The position numbers and the translations under genes were made by a program. A stretch of 33,952 nucleotides of DNA from a virus, in IMG/VR virus record IMGVR_UViG_3300042868_006755, positions 1 to 33,952 of that record. The stretch is one strand, 5' to 3'. Positions within the stretch are counted from its first letter, which is position 1; each line of letters begins with the position of its first letter. Shown here one piece after another: positions 16,099-23,253 of this stretch. The notes below the pieces were generated by a model. That model had not been told where the DNA came from. It worked only from the letters and a program-made list of their open reading frames with translations, and did not search any database.

Positions 16099-17736
16099 AT
16101 GGCACAAAAGAATAGGGCGAATATGCTCACAGATATTGTAAGTAATATCTACAACAATTTAATAAACTTTATAACGGGCCAAAACGCGCAAGATAGGTTT
16201 GTAAATTTGCTCGATAGCAGTCCAAATATATTATCGGATGCAAGTCAAGCAAATGGCTACGTGTCAACGGATGCAAACAATGAAATGTTTTCAAGCTATT
16301 ACGATGAGGAGATTTCAAGAGCTGATTTAATTAGTGACTTAACTGCTAACTTAGCGGTTGGTGGAAAGTTTTACAGAATTAATGATGCGGTTGGTAATAC
16401 CATTACATTGTTAGTTATTGCCGAAAGCAATATAAATTTATATTCAATAGGCACAGACATTACAACGGGTGAGCAAGGAACATATGATATAACAACTGAT
16501 GTATTTACACCCATAGTAGTTAGTGGCACACCAACATTGCAACAAGTAACAACTGCTGGTGATACAACGACAAACAAAATAGAAAGTAGCGATGGTGCTG
16601 GAAACGCAACAACATTAAATAATGGCGTTATAGACATAGCAACGGGCGATGAAACTGTAACTATTGAAGCTTCGTTAGTTACTACTGCTTACACTGCACA
16701 TTTACCCAACAAAGCAACAAGCCCACAAACATTTGCAATGTTAAGTGATGTTACGGGTGTTCCTTATACTGGTGCAACTGCCGATGTAGATTTAGGAATT
16801 CATTCATTAACTGCTGACACAATAGGAATAGGTGTTGCCGCTGGTGCTGAAAAATTGCATATTGATGGGGGGGCTACAACTACACGAGTAAAAATTGATG
16901 CAGATAATGGAGTTAGTAGAATTTTGTCTTTTAGAACTGATGATCTTCAACGATGGGCATTACGTGTTGATGGCATAGAAAGTGGGGCAAATAGTGGGGG
17001 TGATTTTCAATTAAGAAGATATAATGATGCAGGAGCTCATATAGATAACCCAATAGCTATTAATCGTGCCAATGGAAACATTACAACTGCTCAAAATATA
17101 AATGGAGCAACACCAACGGAATTAGGTTATTTAAGTGGTGTAACAAGTGCTATTCAAACGCAAATCAATGGTAAGATTACCAACCCAATGACAACGGGTG
17201 GTGACATTATCTATGGTGGTAGTTCGGGTGCGCCAACAAGATTAGCCAATGGCACTGCTGGGCAGATTTTACAAAGCAATGGCACAACACTTGCACCAAG
17301 TTGGGTGGCTGCGCCAAGTGGTACTAACACGCAAACATTAACTTGCATAGGACTTGTAATTACAACCGTTAACGATGCAACGAATTATCATATTGGAACT
17401 ATTGCAGCCACACCAGCTGGAACTGATGCAAGAAGGGCTTTCAAACCAACCGCAAACTGCACAGTTACCGCAGCATCATTGTCATTGGAACAAGTAACTA
17501 ATGGCAGCAATGATACGGTGTCTATTTACCTTAGAAACGTAACCGATGCAACTGAAACATTGATAGGCACATTTACATCTGATTTCGGAGCAAGTACAAC
17601 TTTAAAAACATTGTTTAGTGGATTATCAATATCATTGGTGACCACTAAGGATTACACTATAAGATTTACAACTCCAACATGGGGAACAAACCCATCACAA
17701 TGGATTCCTGCAGTAACTTTACAAATGACACTATGA
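16099..17736 (+). CDS. Tail fibre-like protein, 545 aa
   Basis: The N-terminal part (about residues 75-110, NLAVGGKFYRINDAV) looks like a virion attachment region. The middle has low-complexity Thr/Ala/Asn/Gly-rich repeats, including ELGYLSGVTSAIQTQINGK (about residues 340-358), a motif seen in phage fibre and tail-repeat proteins. It is followed by GGDIIYGGSSGAPTRL. The C-terminal third is beta-rich and may be the receptor-facing part. No catalytic depolymerase signature is visible. It lies at the end of the structural operon before the small membrane proteins. Receptor binding is inferred. Confidence 0.55.
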   Translation: MAQKNRANMLTDIVSNIYNNLINFITGQNAQDRFVNLLDSSPNILSDASQANGYVSTDANNEMFSSYYDEEISRADLISDLTANLAVGGKFYRINDAVGNTITLLVIAESNINLYSIGTDITTGEQGTYDITTDVFTPIVVSGTPTLQQVTTAGDTTTNKIESSDGAGNATTLNNGVIDIATGDETVTIEASLVTTAYTAHLPNKATSPQTFAMLSDVTGVPYTGATADVDLGIHSLTADTIGIGVAAGAEKLHIDGGATTTRVKIDADNGVSRILSFRTDDLQRWALRVDGIESGANSGGDFQLRRYNDAGAHIDNPIAINRANGNITTAQNINGATPTELGYLSGVTSAIQTQINGKITNPMTTGGDIIYGGSSGAPTRLANGTAGQILQSNGTTLAPSWVAAPSGTNTQTLTCIGLVITTVNDATNYHIGTIAATPAGTDARRAFKPTANCTVTAASLSLEQVTNGSNDTVSIYLRNVTDATETLIGTFTSDFGASTTLKTLFSGLSISLVTTKDYTIRFTTPTWGTNPSQWIPAVTLQMTL

Positions 17737-18044
17737 CTATAAAATTCAAACAACAAGGCGATGGGCGCAAATCGTGGATAGTTGACCAAACAGAATTAAT
17801 CTACGATAGCCCTGCAAACAAGTATCATAACGAAATGATGCAAGAAATATTAACCGATAATAACTATCTATCAATCGGTGAGGTATCAATGTGGGTAAAC
17901 GATGTGGAATTTGGTGCAGAGGCGCAAAGTATTATTGATTGGTGGATTACTACTTGCAAGTTAGTGGCTAATTATGTAGCTTTGAATCCAAATGAAGAAA
18001 CTGCAGCAGAATTTTTAGCAACTTTACCAACTTATCCACTATGA
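17733..18044 (+). CDS. Hypothetical protein after the fibre gene, 103 aa
   Basis: The start at 17733 shares ATGA with the fibre stop, which favours it over the in-frame ATG at 17679 lying inside the fibre gene. The product starts MTIKFKQQGDGRKSWIVDQT and looks mixed alpha/beta with a Trp-rich middle (DWWITTCKLV). I do not recognise it. Position suggests a fibre chaperone or a small tail accessory. Confidence 0.55.
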   Translation: MTIKFKQQGDGRKSWIVDQTELIYDSPANKYHNEMMQEILTDNNYLSIGEVSMWVNDVEFGAEAQSIIDWWITTCKLVANYVALNPNEETAAEFLATLPTYPL

Positions 18045-18247
18045 TAAATTCCCACCATCCCGACAATAGCATATTAGTCATCATTACAAGCGTTATAATT
18101 CAAGCAGGGGTATGGACTTCGGACTGGTTTGGTAATATGAATTTAGTCGGCATCTATGACACTATTTATGACTTTGCCAAACTTGGTGCATTAGTAGTTT
18201 CGATGTGGGCTTCGTATAGGGTAGCCAAGAAAAATAAGAATGAGTAA
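18041..18247 (+). CDS. Small membrane protein, holin-like candidate, 68 aa
   Basis: Hydrophobic segments lie at about residues 10-25 (SILVIITSVIIQAGVW) and 45-60 (LGALVVSMWASY), with a basic C-terminal tail (RVAKKNKNE). This is compatible with a two-segment small membrane protein such as a holin. It overlaps the previous gene by 4 nt and the next by 8 nt. A second holin-like candidate lies on the minus strand at 21256, nearer the endolysin, so the role here is uncertain. Confidence 0.5.
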   Translation: MINSHHPDNSILVIITSVIIQAGVWTSDWFGNMNLVGIYDTIYDFAKLGALVVSMWASYRVAKKNKNE

Positions 18248-18419
18248 TCAAGAAATTGTAGCACTCAAACCATTGATATTAGTTTTATTTGTTTTGTTTT
18301 TTTACCTTATTGCAATGCTATACCAATACCGAGCAATCGCAAAGAATGTAGGCAGATTATTTAAGGGCGGTGTTATAGCCTTGTTGGTGATGCTGGGTAT
18401 CATTGATGAACAAAAATAA
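18240..18419 (+). CDS. Second small membrane protein, 59 aa
   Basis: The frame begins MSNQEIVALKPLILVLFVLFF, has a strong hydrophobic segment at about residues 11-28, a basic patch (about 31-43) and a second hydrophobic stretch (about 44-55). It overlaps the preceding membrane-protein gene by 8 nt and ends 3 bp before the minus-strand cluster. Such pairs of adjacent small membrane proteins are common in phage lysis modules (holin/antiholin). The function remains a guess; the overlap and hydrophobic pattern support it being a real gene. Confidence 0.5.
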   Translation: MSNQEIVALKPLILVLFVLFFYLIAMLYQYRAIAKNVGRLFKGGVIALLVMLGIIDEQK

Positions 18420-18422
18420 AAC

Positions 18423-18641
18423 TTACTTATACATCCTAATGCTATACTTAATAGCCTTAATAATGTCACAATGATACCAGATTGTTTCATTATCTATCAA
18501 CATACAAGTGTGACCCATCATAGACTGATTAAATCTATCCATATCAATAGGATATTCTTTCAATAAATCTTCTATTTCTGCTTTGATAAAACCATACTGA
18601 TACTTGGTTGGGTAGTTGTTTACTCTTTCTGCAATGCTCAT
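18423..18641 (-). CDS. Hypothetical protein, 72 aa
   Basis: Last gene of the minus-strand cluster, ending 3 bp from the convergent plus-strand gene with no visible terminator between them. The product (MSIAERVNNYPTKYQYGFIK) is mixed and helical with an Asp-rich middle. I do not recognise it. It starts 3 bp after the next upstream gene ends, so it is probably co-transcribed with it. Confidence 0.55.
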   Translation of the reverse strand: MSIAERVNNYPTKYQYGFIKAEIEDLLKEYPIDMDRFNQSMMGHTCMLIDNETIWYHCDIIKAIKYSIRMYK

Positions 18642-18644
18642 AAT

Positions 18645-18980
18645 TTACTCTTTGTTTTCGGGAAAATATTCTTTTAACTTTTCTGCGTAATCCTTAAAAA
18701 AAATAAAAATAAATTCAGTTATTTCTAATTTACTTAACAACTCATTGTCATCGGTAAACACAATAACAGTAGTATTTTCCATCGTTTCTTTTTTACCTTT
18801 TTTTATAAGTGTTTTAGTGCTATAAAAAAACTTAATCCTAACCTCTTTAACATCAAACACAAACACCTCATCATTGTATTCGTTGGTCGGAATGTCAATG
18901 TAATCTAACAAATCTTTGTCGAATTCTTTATCAAAAATAGGGTGTATGCAATCCATAATAATGAATGATGTATTATCCAT
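18645..18980 (-). CDS. Hypothetical protein, 111 aa
   Basis: An acidic protein with alternating hydrophobic strands (TVIVFTDDNELLSKLEI) and a Lys-rich loop (IKKGKKETMEN). No family recognised. It overlaps the phosphoesterase gene by 8 nt and lies in the same minus-strand transcript. It has no signal peptide or membrane segment. Confidence 0.55.
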   Translation of the reverse strand: MDNTSFIIMDCIHPIFDKEFDKDLLDYIDIPTNEYNDEVFVFDVKEVRIKFFYSTKTLIKKGKKETMENTTVIVFTDDNELLSKLEITEFIFIFFKDYAEKLKEYFPENKE

Positions 18981-20190
18981 TATCGGCCGAATTAGTGGTT
19001 AGTGAGTGATTTATTATACACTCATTGATAACTTTTCTATCTTCGTAATAGTTGAAACTTATAAAACCGCTAATACCTTGCTGAAAATTAATCTGCACCC
19101 AAGCCGATGATGGACTTAATGCAGGATAATTATAGTAATTAAATCTTTGTGCAGTTGAATTATCAAATAGGTATTGATGGGAGTCACCTTTACTAAATTC
19201 AATGATTCCTTTTAGCCCATTTCTGTCAAGGTAATTATCTATCTTGTTTTCTTGAATCTTATCTAATTTAGGTTTGAAACCAAACTTTAAACTGACAGAA
19301 TCCTTACCGTGACTTAAAACAAAAATGTACTTGCCGACCTTGTAAAATTCAATAAACTTTCGTAAATTAATAACACTAACATTAGGCAGCATCATTTCAA
19401 TGGCAGTTTTAAATGCAGAATTAACGATATAACCAAAACTTCCTGCGTGGTTGTCCTCACATACATTGTGGCATATTATTTTATCATAATATGGAATCAA
19501 TGATTGCACTAATTTTATTTTAAATCTTAAGCCAACATCGAACGCTTTTTGGTTATCCATATTTTGTGGCAAATGATGACCTTTTCTAACAGTTTGACCA
19601 TCATAACCATCAAGAAAATCACCAAGTTCATCTATGTATAATACTTTTGATTTTCTGTTTGCAATCGTGTGTGAAATCATTCTGTCACACATTTTAAATA
19701 ATTCATCCTCATTCCACACACCACCATAAAGTGAGTAGTCTGAAATCATCATTGCAATGTGTGTGTCGGTGTAAACTAACCTATCGAATAAACATTCGTT
19801 AACTGATGGATTTTTCTTGTATTCAAATGGTTTTATTTCGCCAAATAGTTTCTTAAAATCTATGTCTTCAACCTTAACCTCATCTGGCTTTTTATAATTT
19901 GGATTAACAACGAATAGTGATGCTTCTTTATTTTTAATCCACATATTCTTTGTGGAGGTATTCGGCACATCCAAGTTATTTGTCGCTTGGTAAATACCCT
20001 CGTGTTCATCCAGTATTCTTTTCTTATGCCTAAAAATATACTTTCTAAATGAATTTACCTTTGCATCTTGCTCTCTTGTTGCAGTTGTGTTTAATATCTT
20101 AGCAACGATTTCCGCACAAGCCAAACCCTGCTGCAGCATTTCAGCTACAATCGAATCGTATTTGTAGAATTCTGATGTAACTTGTGGCAT
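18973..20190 (-). CDS. Calcineurin-like metallophosphoesterase, 405 aa
   Basis: The two-metal phosphoesterase motifs occur in order: DTH (Asp142, His144), GDFLD (Gly190-Asp194), EDNH (Asn247, His248) in place of the usual GNH(D/E), and SHGKD (His294). The first 65 residues form a separate helical region (about 17-34 and 45-62) that may be a helix-turn-helix DNA-binding domain. Homologous phage enzymes are often linked to nucleic-acid processing, but the substrate cannot be read. The gene lies in the minus-strand accessory cluster, 13 bp downstream of the 73-aa gene. Confidence 0.7.
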   Translation of the reverse strand: MPQVTSEFYKYDSIVAEMLQQGLACAEIVAKILNTTATREQDAKVNSFRKYIFRHKKRILDEHEGIYQATNNLDVPNTSTKNMWIKNKEASLFVVNPNYKKPDEVKVEDIDFKKLFGEIKPFEYKKNPSVNECLFDRLVYTDTHIAMMISDYSLYGGVWNEDELFKMCDRMISHTIANRKSKVLYIDELGDFLDGYDGQTVRKGHHLPQNMDNQKAFDVGLRFKIKLVQSLIPYYDKIICHNVCEDNHAGSFGYIVNSAFKTAIEMMLPNVSVINLRKFIEFYKVGKYIFVLSHGKDSVSLKFGFKPKLDKIQENKIDNYLDRNGLKGIIEFSKGDSHQYLFDNSTAQRFNYYNYPALSPSSAWVQINFQQGISGFISFNYYEDRKVINECIINHSLTTNSADNG

Positions 20191-20203
20191 AGGATTTATG
20201 GTG

Positions 20204-20425
20204 TTAATCTAACGATATAGCGTTGTCCTGCAATATCTCAAAGAATTTTTCTTGGAATCTTTCTGCAAGCTCATACTCCTTGTCGGTTAGGTTGCCATTG
20301 TACTTAATTTCATCACGCATAAATTGTTTGAAATCCCAAAGCACACAGTACATAGCACTTGCTTTGACTGCCAGTTCAAAGTCACCTTTGTCATCAGGTA
20401 GATTAAATTTTAATGTTGCTTCCAT
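20204..20425 (-). CDS. Small acidic hypothetical protein, 73 aa
   Basis: I choose the ATG at 20425 (product MEATLKFNLPDDKGDFELAV) because it follows a Bacteroidota promoter box (20441-20448) and an A/C-rich leader. The longer frame starting at 20491 runs through an intrinsic terminator hairpin and is unlikely. The sequence, with a Trp-rich LWDFKQFMRDEIKY section, resembles a small protein type common in Bacteroidota phages, but no function is known to me. Confidence 0.6.
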   Translation of the reverse strand: MEATLKFNLPDDKGDFELAVKASAMYCVLWDFKQFMRDEIKYNGNLTDKEYELAERFQEKFFEILQDNAISLD

Positions 20426-20440
20426 TGTTGTTAGTTTTAG

Positions 20441-20473
20441 CAAAGATAGTGATTTATTGATATAAAAAACAAA
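20441..20473 (-). promoter_or_regulatory. Minus-strand promoter P2 for the 73-aa gene
   Basis: On the minus strand TATCTTTG (20441-20448 in plus coordinates) matches TAnnTTTG, and a TTTG (20470-20473) lies 21 nt upstream, close to the expected 19. The start codon at 20425 follows about 16 nt downstream. The upstream part of this promoter lies in the T-tail of the terminator serving the preceding transcript. Confidence 0.6.
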
Positions 20474-20496
20474 GCCCTCACATTTCTGCAAGGGCT
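20463..20496 (-). terminator. Intrinsic terminator, minus strand
   Basis: In minus orientation AGCCCT (20496-20491) and AGGGCT (20478-20473) form a 6-bp stem around a 12-nt loop, followed by TTTGTTTTTTATA. The stem plus U-rich tail is a standard intrinsic terminator for the transcript coming from the spanin-like gene, and also for any RNA started at the P1 box at 20522. Confidence 0.7.
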
Positions 20497-20521
20497 ATGA
20501 ACTAACTAACATTGAACGAAG

Positions 20522-20551
20522 CAAAGATAGTAATTTATTTCAATCCCACAA
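20522..20551 (-). promoter_or_regulatory. Minus-strand promoter P1, just before a terminator
   Basis: TATCTTTG (20522-20529 in plus coordinates) with a TTG exactly 19 nt upstream (20549-20551) is one of the best promoter matches in the window. It overlaps the 3' end of the spanin-like gene. The terminator at 20463-20496 begins about 25 bp downstream, so the predicted RNA is only about 50 nt. Confidence 0.55.
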
Positions 20552-21101
20552 CAAGCCACAAAATAAACATAGCCCCACCAACACACCACGCAGCTATCTT
20601 ACCTCTCTTTTGTTGTTTGGTTTCTTGCTTGCTTACTTTTAATAGTAACGAATCCGTTAGGTTTTCCGCTTTGTAAGTAACTATTAAACTATCCTTAATA
20701 GTTGAAACCGAATCACACAACTGAAAGGCATTAAATAACGCTGCATAACTTGAATCCTTTACATTGATTATCTCATCACATAAAACAAAGACTGTGTCAC
20801 ACTCTTTTGGTAATGTGTGACGCAGTTTTTTAAGCAAAGCTATGTTAGTATTAGTTAATGATATTTCACGCTTTCTAATAGAGTCTTTTGCATTATTCGC
20901 AGTTTGTAGTCTTCGGTTAACTGCTTCTAACTGATTTAGTAGAATAGCCTGCTCAATGCCGAATTGTTTTTTCATTAGTTCCGCTTCTGTTTTGTAGTCA
21001 AATGGAATGGTTTTCGGTTTGTCTTTTGCGCATTTGTTAAGACCGATAATTAGCAGTAAGCATAAGACTGCAAATGTGATAAGTTGGTGTTGTGTTTTCA
21101 T
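20535..21101 (-). CDS. Spanin-like membrane protein, 188 aa
   Basis: The N-terminus has a hydrophobic segment (LITFAVLCLLLIIGLNKC, about residues 7-24), followed by a long charged coiled-coil-like region (about 30-160) and a C-terminal hydrophobic segment (WCVGGAMFILWLVVGLK). Two membrane anchors separated by a coiled coil fit a spanin, which disrupts the outer membrane in the last step of lysis. The Cys at position 24 is not in a clear lipobox. It sits near holin-like and endolysin genes, which supports a lysis role. A tail or membrane-anchor role remains possible. Confidence 0.55.
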   Translation of the reverse strand: MKTQHQLITFAVLCLLLIIGLNKCAKDKPKTIPFDYKTEAELMKKQFGIEQAILLNQLEAVNRRLQTANNAKDSIRKREISLTNTNIALLKKLRHTLPKECDTVFVLCDEIINVKDSSYAALFNAFQLCDSVSTIKDSLIVTYKAENLTDSLLLKVSKQETKQQKRGKIAAWCVGGAMFILWLVVGLK

Positions 21102-21115
21102 ATTGTTATTTTTAG

Positions 21116-21239
21116 TAGTGAGGACAAGATTCGAACTTGTATGATAACTTATGAGCAGTCTTAACGGGTCTTTCGAGGTTACTCTCGTTATCCTTACTAT
21201 TAACCTTTATTCATGCGTCTACCATTCCGCCACCTCACT
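21116..21239 (-). tRNA. Atypical tRNA-like gene, Leu-type arms with extra insert
   Basis: Read on the minus strand, AGTGAGG (21239-21233) pairs with CCTCACT (21123-21117) as a 7-bp acceptor stem. A Leu-type D-arm follows (GCGGAATGGTAGACGC), and a T-arm ACAAG TTCGAAT CTTGT sits before the 3' acceptor strand. Between D-arm and T-stem are 74 nt, where a leucine tRNA usually has about 33-35. I found no 5-bp anticodon stem with a 7-nt loop in that section; GTTAAGA may carry a UAA anticodon. It could be a tRNA with an intron or inserted hairpin, or a decayed tRNA. No CCA is encoded. Confidence 0.55.
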
Positions 21240-21255
21240 ATTTATATTGTTTATT

Positions 21256-21510
21256 TTAGCACCCATCACCATCAATAACCGCAGTTCTTGTAGGTTTTTC
21301 GGTTGTGAATTTGGTTAAGAATTTAGTATTAATCAATAAGAACGTAGCTGCCAATCCACCCCAAAAGGCTTGCTTTAAAGTGATTAATCCTTGCGTTTCT
21401 GCGAGTGCTAAAGATGTCTGAATAAATGGCAGCAACACATAGATTAAGTAGTCTGCAATCTTCTTTAGTTGCTTGTTGTCGGGGCTGCGGTATTTCTGTT
21501 TTAGATTCAT
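21256..21510 (-). CDS. Holin-like membrane protein, 84 aa
   Basis: Two hydrophobic segments at about residues 21-38 (YLIYVLLPFIQTSLALAE) and 44-62 (ITLKQAFWGGLAATFLLIN) are separated by a short loop, with charged ends and a basic N-terminus. This topology fits a two-segment holin, which forms lesions in the inner membrane and releases the endolysin. The gene is in the same minus-strand cluster as the M15 endolysin and the spanin-like protein. Confidence 0.65.
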   Translation of the reverse strand: MNLKQKYRSPDNKQLKKIADYLIYVLLPFIQTSLALAETQGLITLKQAFWGGLAATFLLINTKFLTKFTTEKPTRTAVIDGDGC

Positions 21511-21520
21511 ATTGTTTTAT

Positions 21521-21730
21521 TTATTCGTTAGCTTCAACAATGTCAATAGTTATAAATGATTCTTTATCCAAGTAACGCCCATTATTGTATTGATGTAAAA
21601 AAATAATTTGTTCTTCTTTTGTCATCTTTTTGCTAACTGTAAAAAATCCAGTGCCTAAAGTAGAATCGTTTTGCTTACTGGTTATTTTAAATCTATAACG
21701 ATAATTCGATTTTAATTCTTCTTGCATCAT
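21521..21730 (-). CDS. Hypothetical protein, 69 aa
   Basis: A small charged protein (MMQEELKSNYRYRFKITSKQ) that looks beta then helical, with no membrane segment and no motif I can name. It is 1 bp from the next gene upstream and 10 bp from the holin-like gene downstream, so it is part of the lysis/accessory transcript. Confidence 0.5.
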   Translation of the reverse strand: MMQEELKSNYRYRFKITSKQNDSTLGTGFFTVSKKMTKEEQIIFLHQYNNGRYLDKESFITIDIVEANE

Positions 21731-21731
21731 T

Positions 21732-21917
21732 TCAATTAATTATTGCCCATTCAAATTTACCTTTAATATTCCATTCAAGCAAAGGCATAATCAAATCTAC
21801 TTTATCTTTCCTGCGAAAATAAACGTGGTCAATCTTTCGACCACCGATGACAATGAAATCTATTTTGACAAAAGTAATTATTTCTTTACCATTAGTGTAG
21901 CGTGTGTTGCGTGTCAT
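21732..21917 (-). CDS. Hypothetical protein, 61 aa
   Basis: A small basic protein with beta-type pattern (FVKIDFIVIGGRKIDHVYF). No family recognised. It overlaps the endolysin gene by 4 nt and lies 1 bp from the following gene, so translation is probably coupled. Confidence 0.5.
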   Translation of the reverse strand: MTRNTRYTNGKEIITFVKIDFIVIGGRKIDHVYFRRKDKVDLIMPLLEWNIKGKFEWAIIN

Positions 21918-22336
21918 ACGATTGTCATTTTCCAGTTAGTTAATTCATAGTGAGGTAAATCCTTGAACGATTTAAAGTTACCACCCCAAGTCAACTTATT
22001 ACTTACCGATTGCAACATCTCCCAAAACTCTTTAAAGTGCTTTGCTGAATAGTCAAGTTCACGTTTGCCAACCTTGACAAAAGCTATGTCAAAGGCTCTG
22101 GATGGGTAGTAGTTATGCGGTGACTGATTTGCTCGGGCTTGGGTTATCTTTGGTCGCTTATGATAATACACTTCCTGCATTGCATTGTTTCTGTATGTGC
22201 ATACAATGATAACGTGAACATCGTTGTGGATAGCGTTAAATTGCGCTTCTGCTTTCTTATATGCGTTAGCAAGTGTTGGGTGTAGGTCCTCGATTAATCT
22301 CGATTCAAATGGCTTGGTTTCATCTTTGGGTTTCAT
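21914..22336 (-). CDS. Endolysin, M15-type D-Ala/L-Ala peptidase, 140 aa
   Basis: This is a peptidoglycan peptidase that cuts the host wall at lysis. Zinc ligands are visible: SPH with His74, AFDIAF with Asp83 and LPHYEL with His129, in the SxHxxxxAxD plus C-terminal His pattern of the M15/VanY-like family (T5-type endolysins). TYR at residues 47-49 and LTWGGNFKSFKD before the last His are also typical. It has no signal sequence, so release depends on a holin. Its first codons are nearly identical to a segment inside the next gene upstream. Confidence 0.8.
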   Translation of the reverse strand: MKPKDETKPFESRLIEDLHPTLANAYKKAEAQFNAIHNDVHVIIVCTYRNNAMQEVYYHKRPKITQARANQSPHNYYPSRAFDIAFVKVGKRELDYSAKHFKEFWEMLQSVSNKLTWGGNFKSFKDLPHYELTNWKMTIV

Positions 22337-22337
22337 A

Positions 22338-22640
22338 TTAGTCTTGTTTGTTTAGTGAGTTAATGAAATCTTTTAATTGGGTGTGTGGATTTCTATTCCA
22401 ATCATCTTCATTAATTAAAATGTGCATTTCCAGTTTTTCAATCATATCTTCTTGACATTTAGTATATCCTGCAATGTAACTACGTTTTGCAATATACCTA
22501 TTCGACCCTTGTTCATAGTCATCTGACCAACTATTAGCTAACTTTTCTATTTCATCTTTTGGTTTCATATTGTTTTGATTATTACAAAAGCATTCGTGTA
22601 TGTCATTAGAGCCATAACACGCACAACTATTTGTTTTCAT
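22338..22640 (-). CDS. Hypothetical protein with Cys-rich N-terminus, 100 aa
   Basis: The start at 22640 overlaps the preceding stop (TAATG), which favours the 100-aa product. Its first 24 residues contain four Cys (SCACYGSNDIHECFC) and may bind metal. An in-frame ATG at 22568 would begin MKPKDE, the same six residues and nearly the same 22 bp as the endolysin start, and gives a 76-aa protein. Either or both starts could be used. The rest is helical and acidic and not recognised. Confidence 0.5.
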   Translation of the reverse strand: MKTNSCACYGSNDIHECFCNNQNNMKPKDEIEKLANSWSDDYEQGSNRYIAKRSYIAGYTKCQEDMIEKLEMHILINEDDWNRNPHTQLKDFINSLNKQD

Positions 22641-23056
22641 TAGCTTATTTTTAAATTCATTATCTCAATATTTAAAGGCACTTCAACACCATCTACACCA
22701 TCTTTTTCAGCATAAGAATTAAGCAGATACCCAATAGGAAAAGAACACTTCGGAGCAACTCTAAAAGCATAGCCATTGTTAGCCTTACATTCAATGTAGT
22801 ATCCCCAATGTAAACGAACTTTAACGAGTTCACCGATTGCGTATCTACCTAACCGCTGAATGATTCTTTGCCCTTTAATATACGCATAGAAATACAACAC
22901 GCAATAGTTTTCCTCTTTTCTGATGCCCAAACGAATGCTATTCCAATGATGCCAACCGCGTGAAAAACCTATTACTTTTTGAACTCCTTCGCTTTTCGCG
23001 AAATCAGAAATAATGAATTCGCAGGATAGATTTGTCGGTTTGTAGAGCAGTTTCAT
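22640..23056 (-). CDS. Hypothetical protein, 138 aa
   Basis: Rich in aromatic and basic residues with beta-type alternation (GYYIECKANNGYAFRV) and a Trp/His motif (GWHHWNSIRLG). No membrane segment. I do not recognise a family. It overlaps the upstream membrane-protein gene by 4 nt and couples to the downstream gene through TAATG. Confidence 0.55.
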   Translation of the reverse strand: MKLLYKPTNLSCEFIISDFAKSEGVQKVIGFSRGWHHWNSIRLGIRKEENYCVLYFYAYIKGQRIIQRLGRYAIGELVKVRLHWGYYIECKANNGYAFRVAPKCSFPIGYLLNSYAEKDGVDGVEVPLNIEIMNLKIS

Positions 23057-23250
23057 TTCTTAAGCCATTGTTGCATAAAACCAGCACCACAAACCGCACT
23101 GGTTAACGATGCCCATAGTGCAATGCTAAAGGTTAATACTTTGCCATTACCATAGAACATTCCAGACATAGCGAAACCAACAGACCAGCAAGACAAGAAA
23201 ATGCCTGCTGCTGCCCATAGGATTAAAGATAGTTTTAGTTTTGTTTTCAT
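23053..23250 (-). CDS. Small membrane protein, 65 aa
   Basis: Two hydrophobic segments at about residues 7-29 (LSLILWAAAGIFLSCWSVGF) and 38-60 (VLTFSIALWASLTSAVCGAGF) with a basic N-terminus. A third membrane-protein candidate in this cluster; it may take part in lysis or membrane remodelling, but no diagnostic feature is visible. Confidence 0.55.
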   Translation of the reverse strand: MKTKLKLSLILWAAAGIFLSCWSVGFAMSGMFYGNGKVLTFSIALWASLTSAVCGAGFMQQWLKK

Positions 23251-23253
23251 AGT

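Noticed and set aside
16099-17736. Variable-region target of a diversity-generating retroelement in the fibre gene
   Set aside because: No reverse transcriptase gene or matching template repeat was found anywhere in the window.
20223-20465. Plus-strand frame of 80 aa opposite the 73-aa minus-strand gene
   Set aside because: It has a Ser/Leu-rich composition typical of antisense frames, no promoter or leader, and runs against a cluster with clear minus-strand signals.
20204-20491. Longer 95-aa version of the 73-aa minus-strand protein
   Set aside because: The extra 22 codons run through an intrinsic terminator and the P2 promoter, so the ATG at 20425 is the better start.
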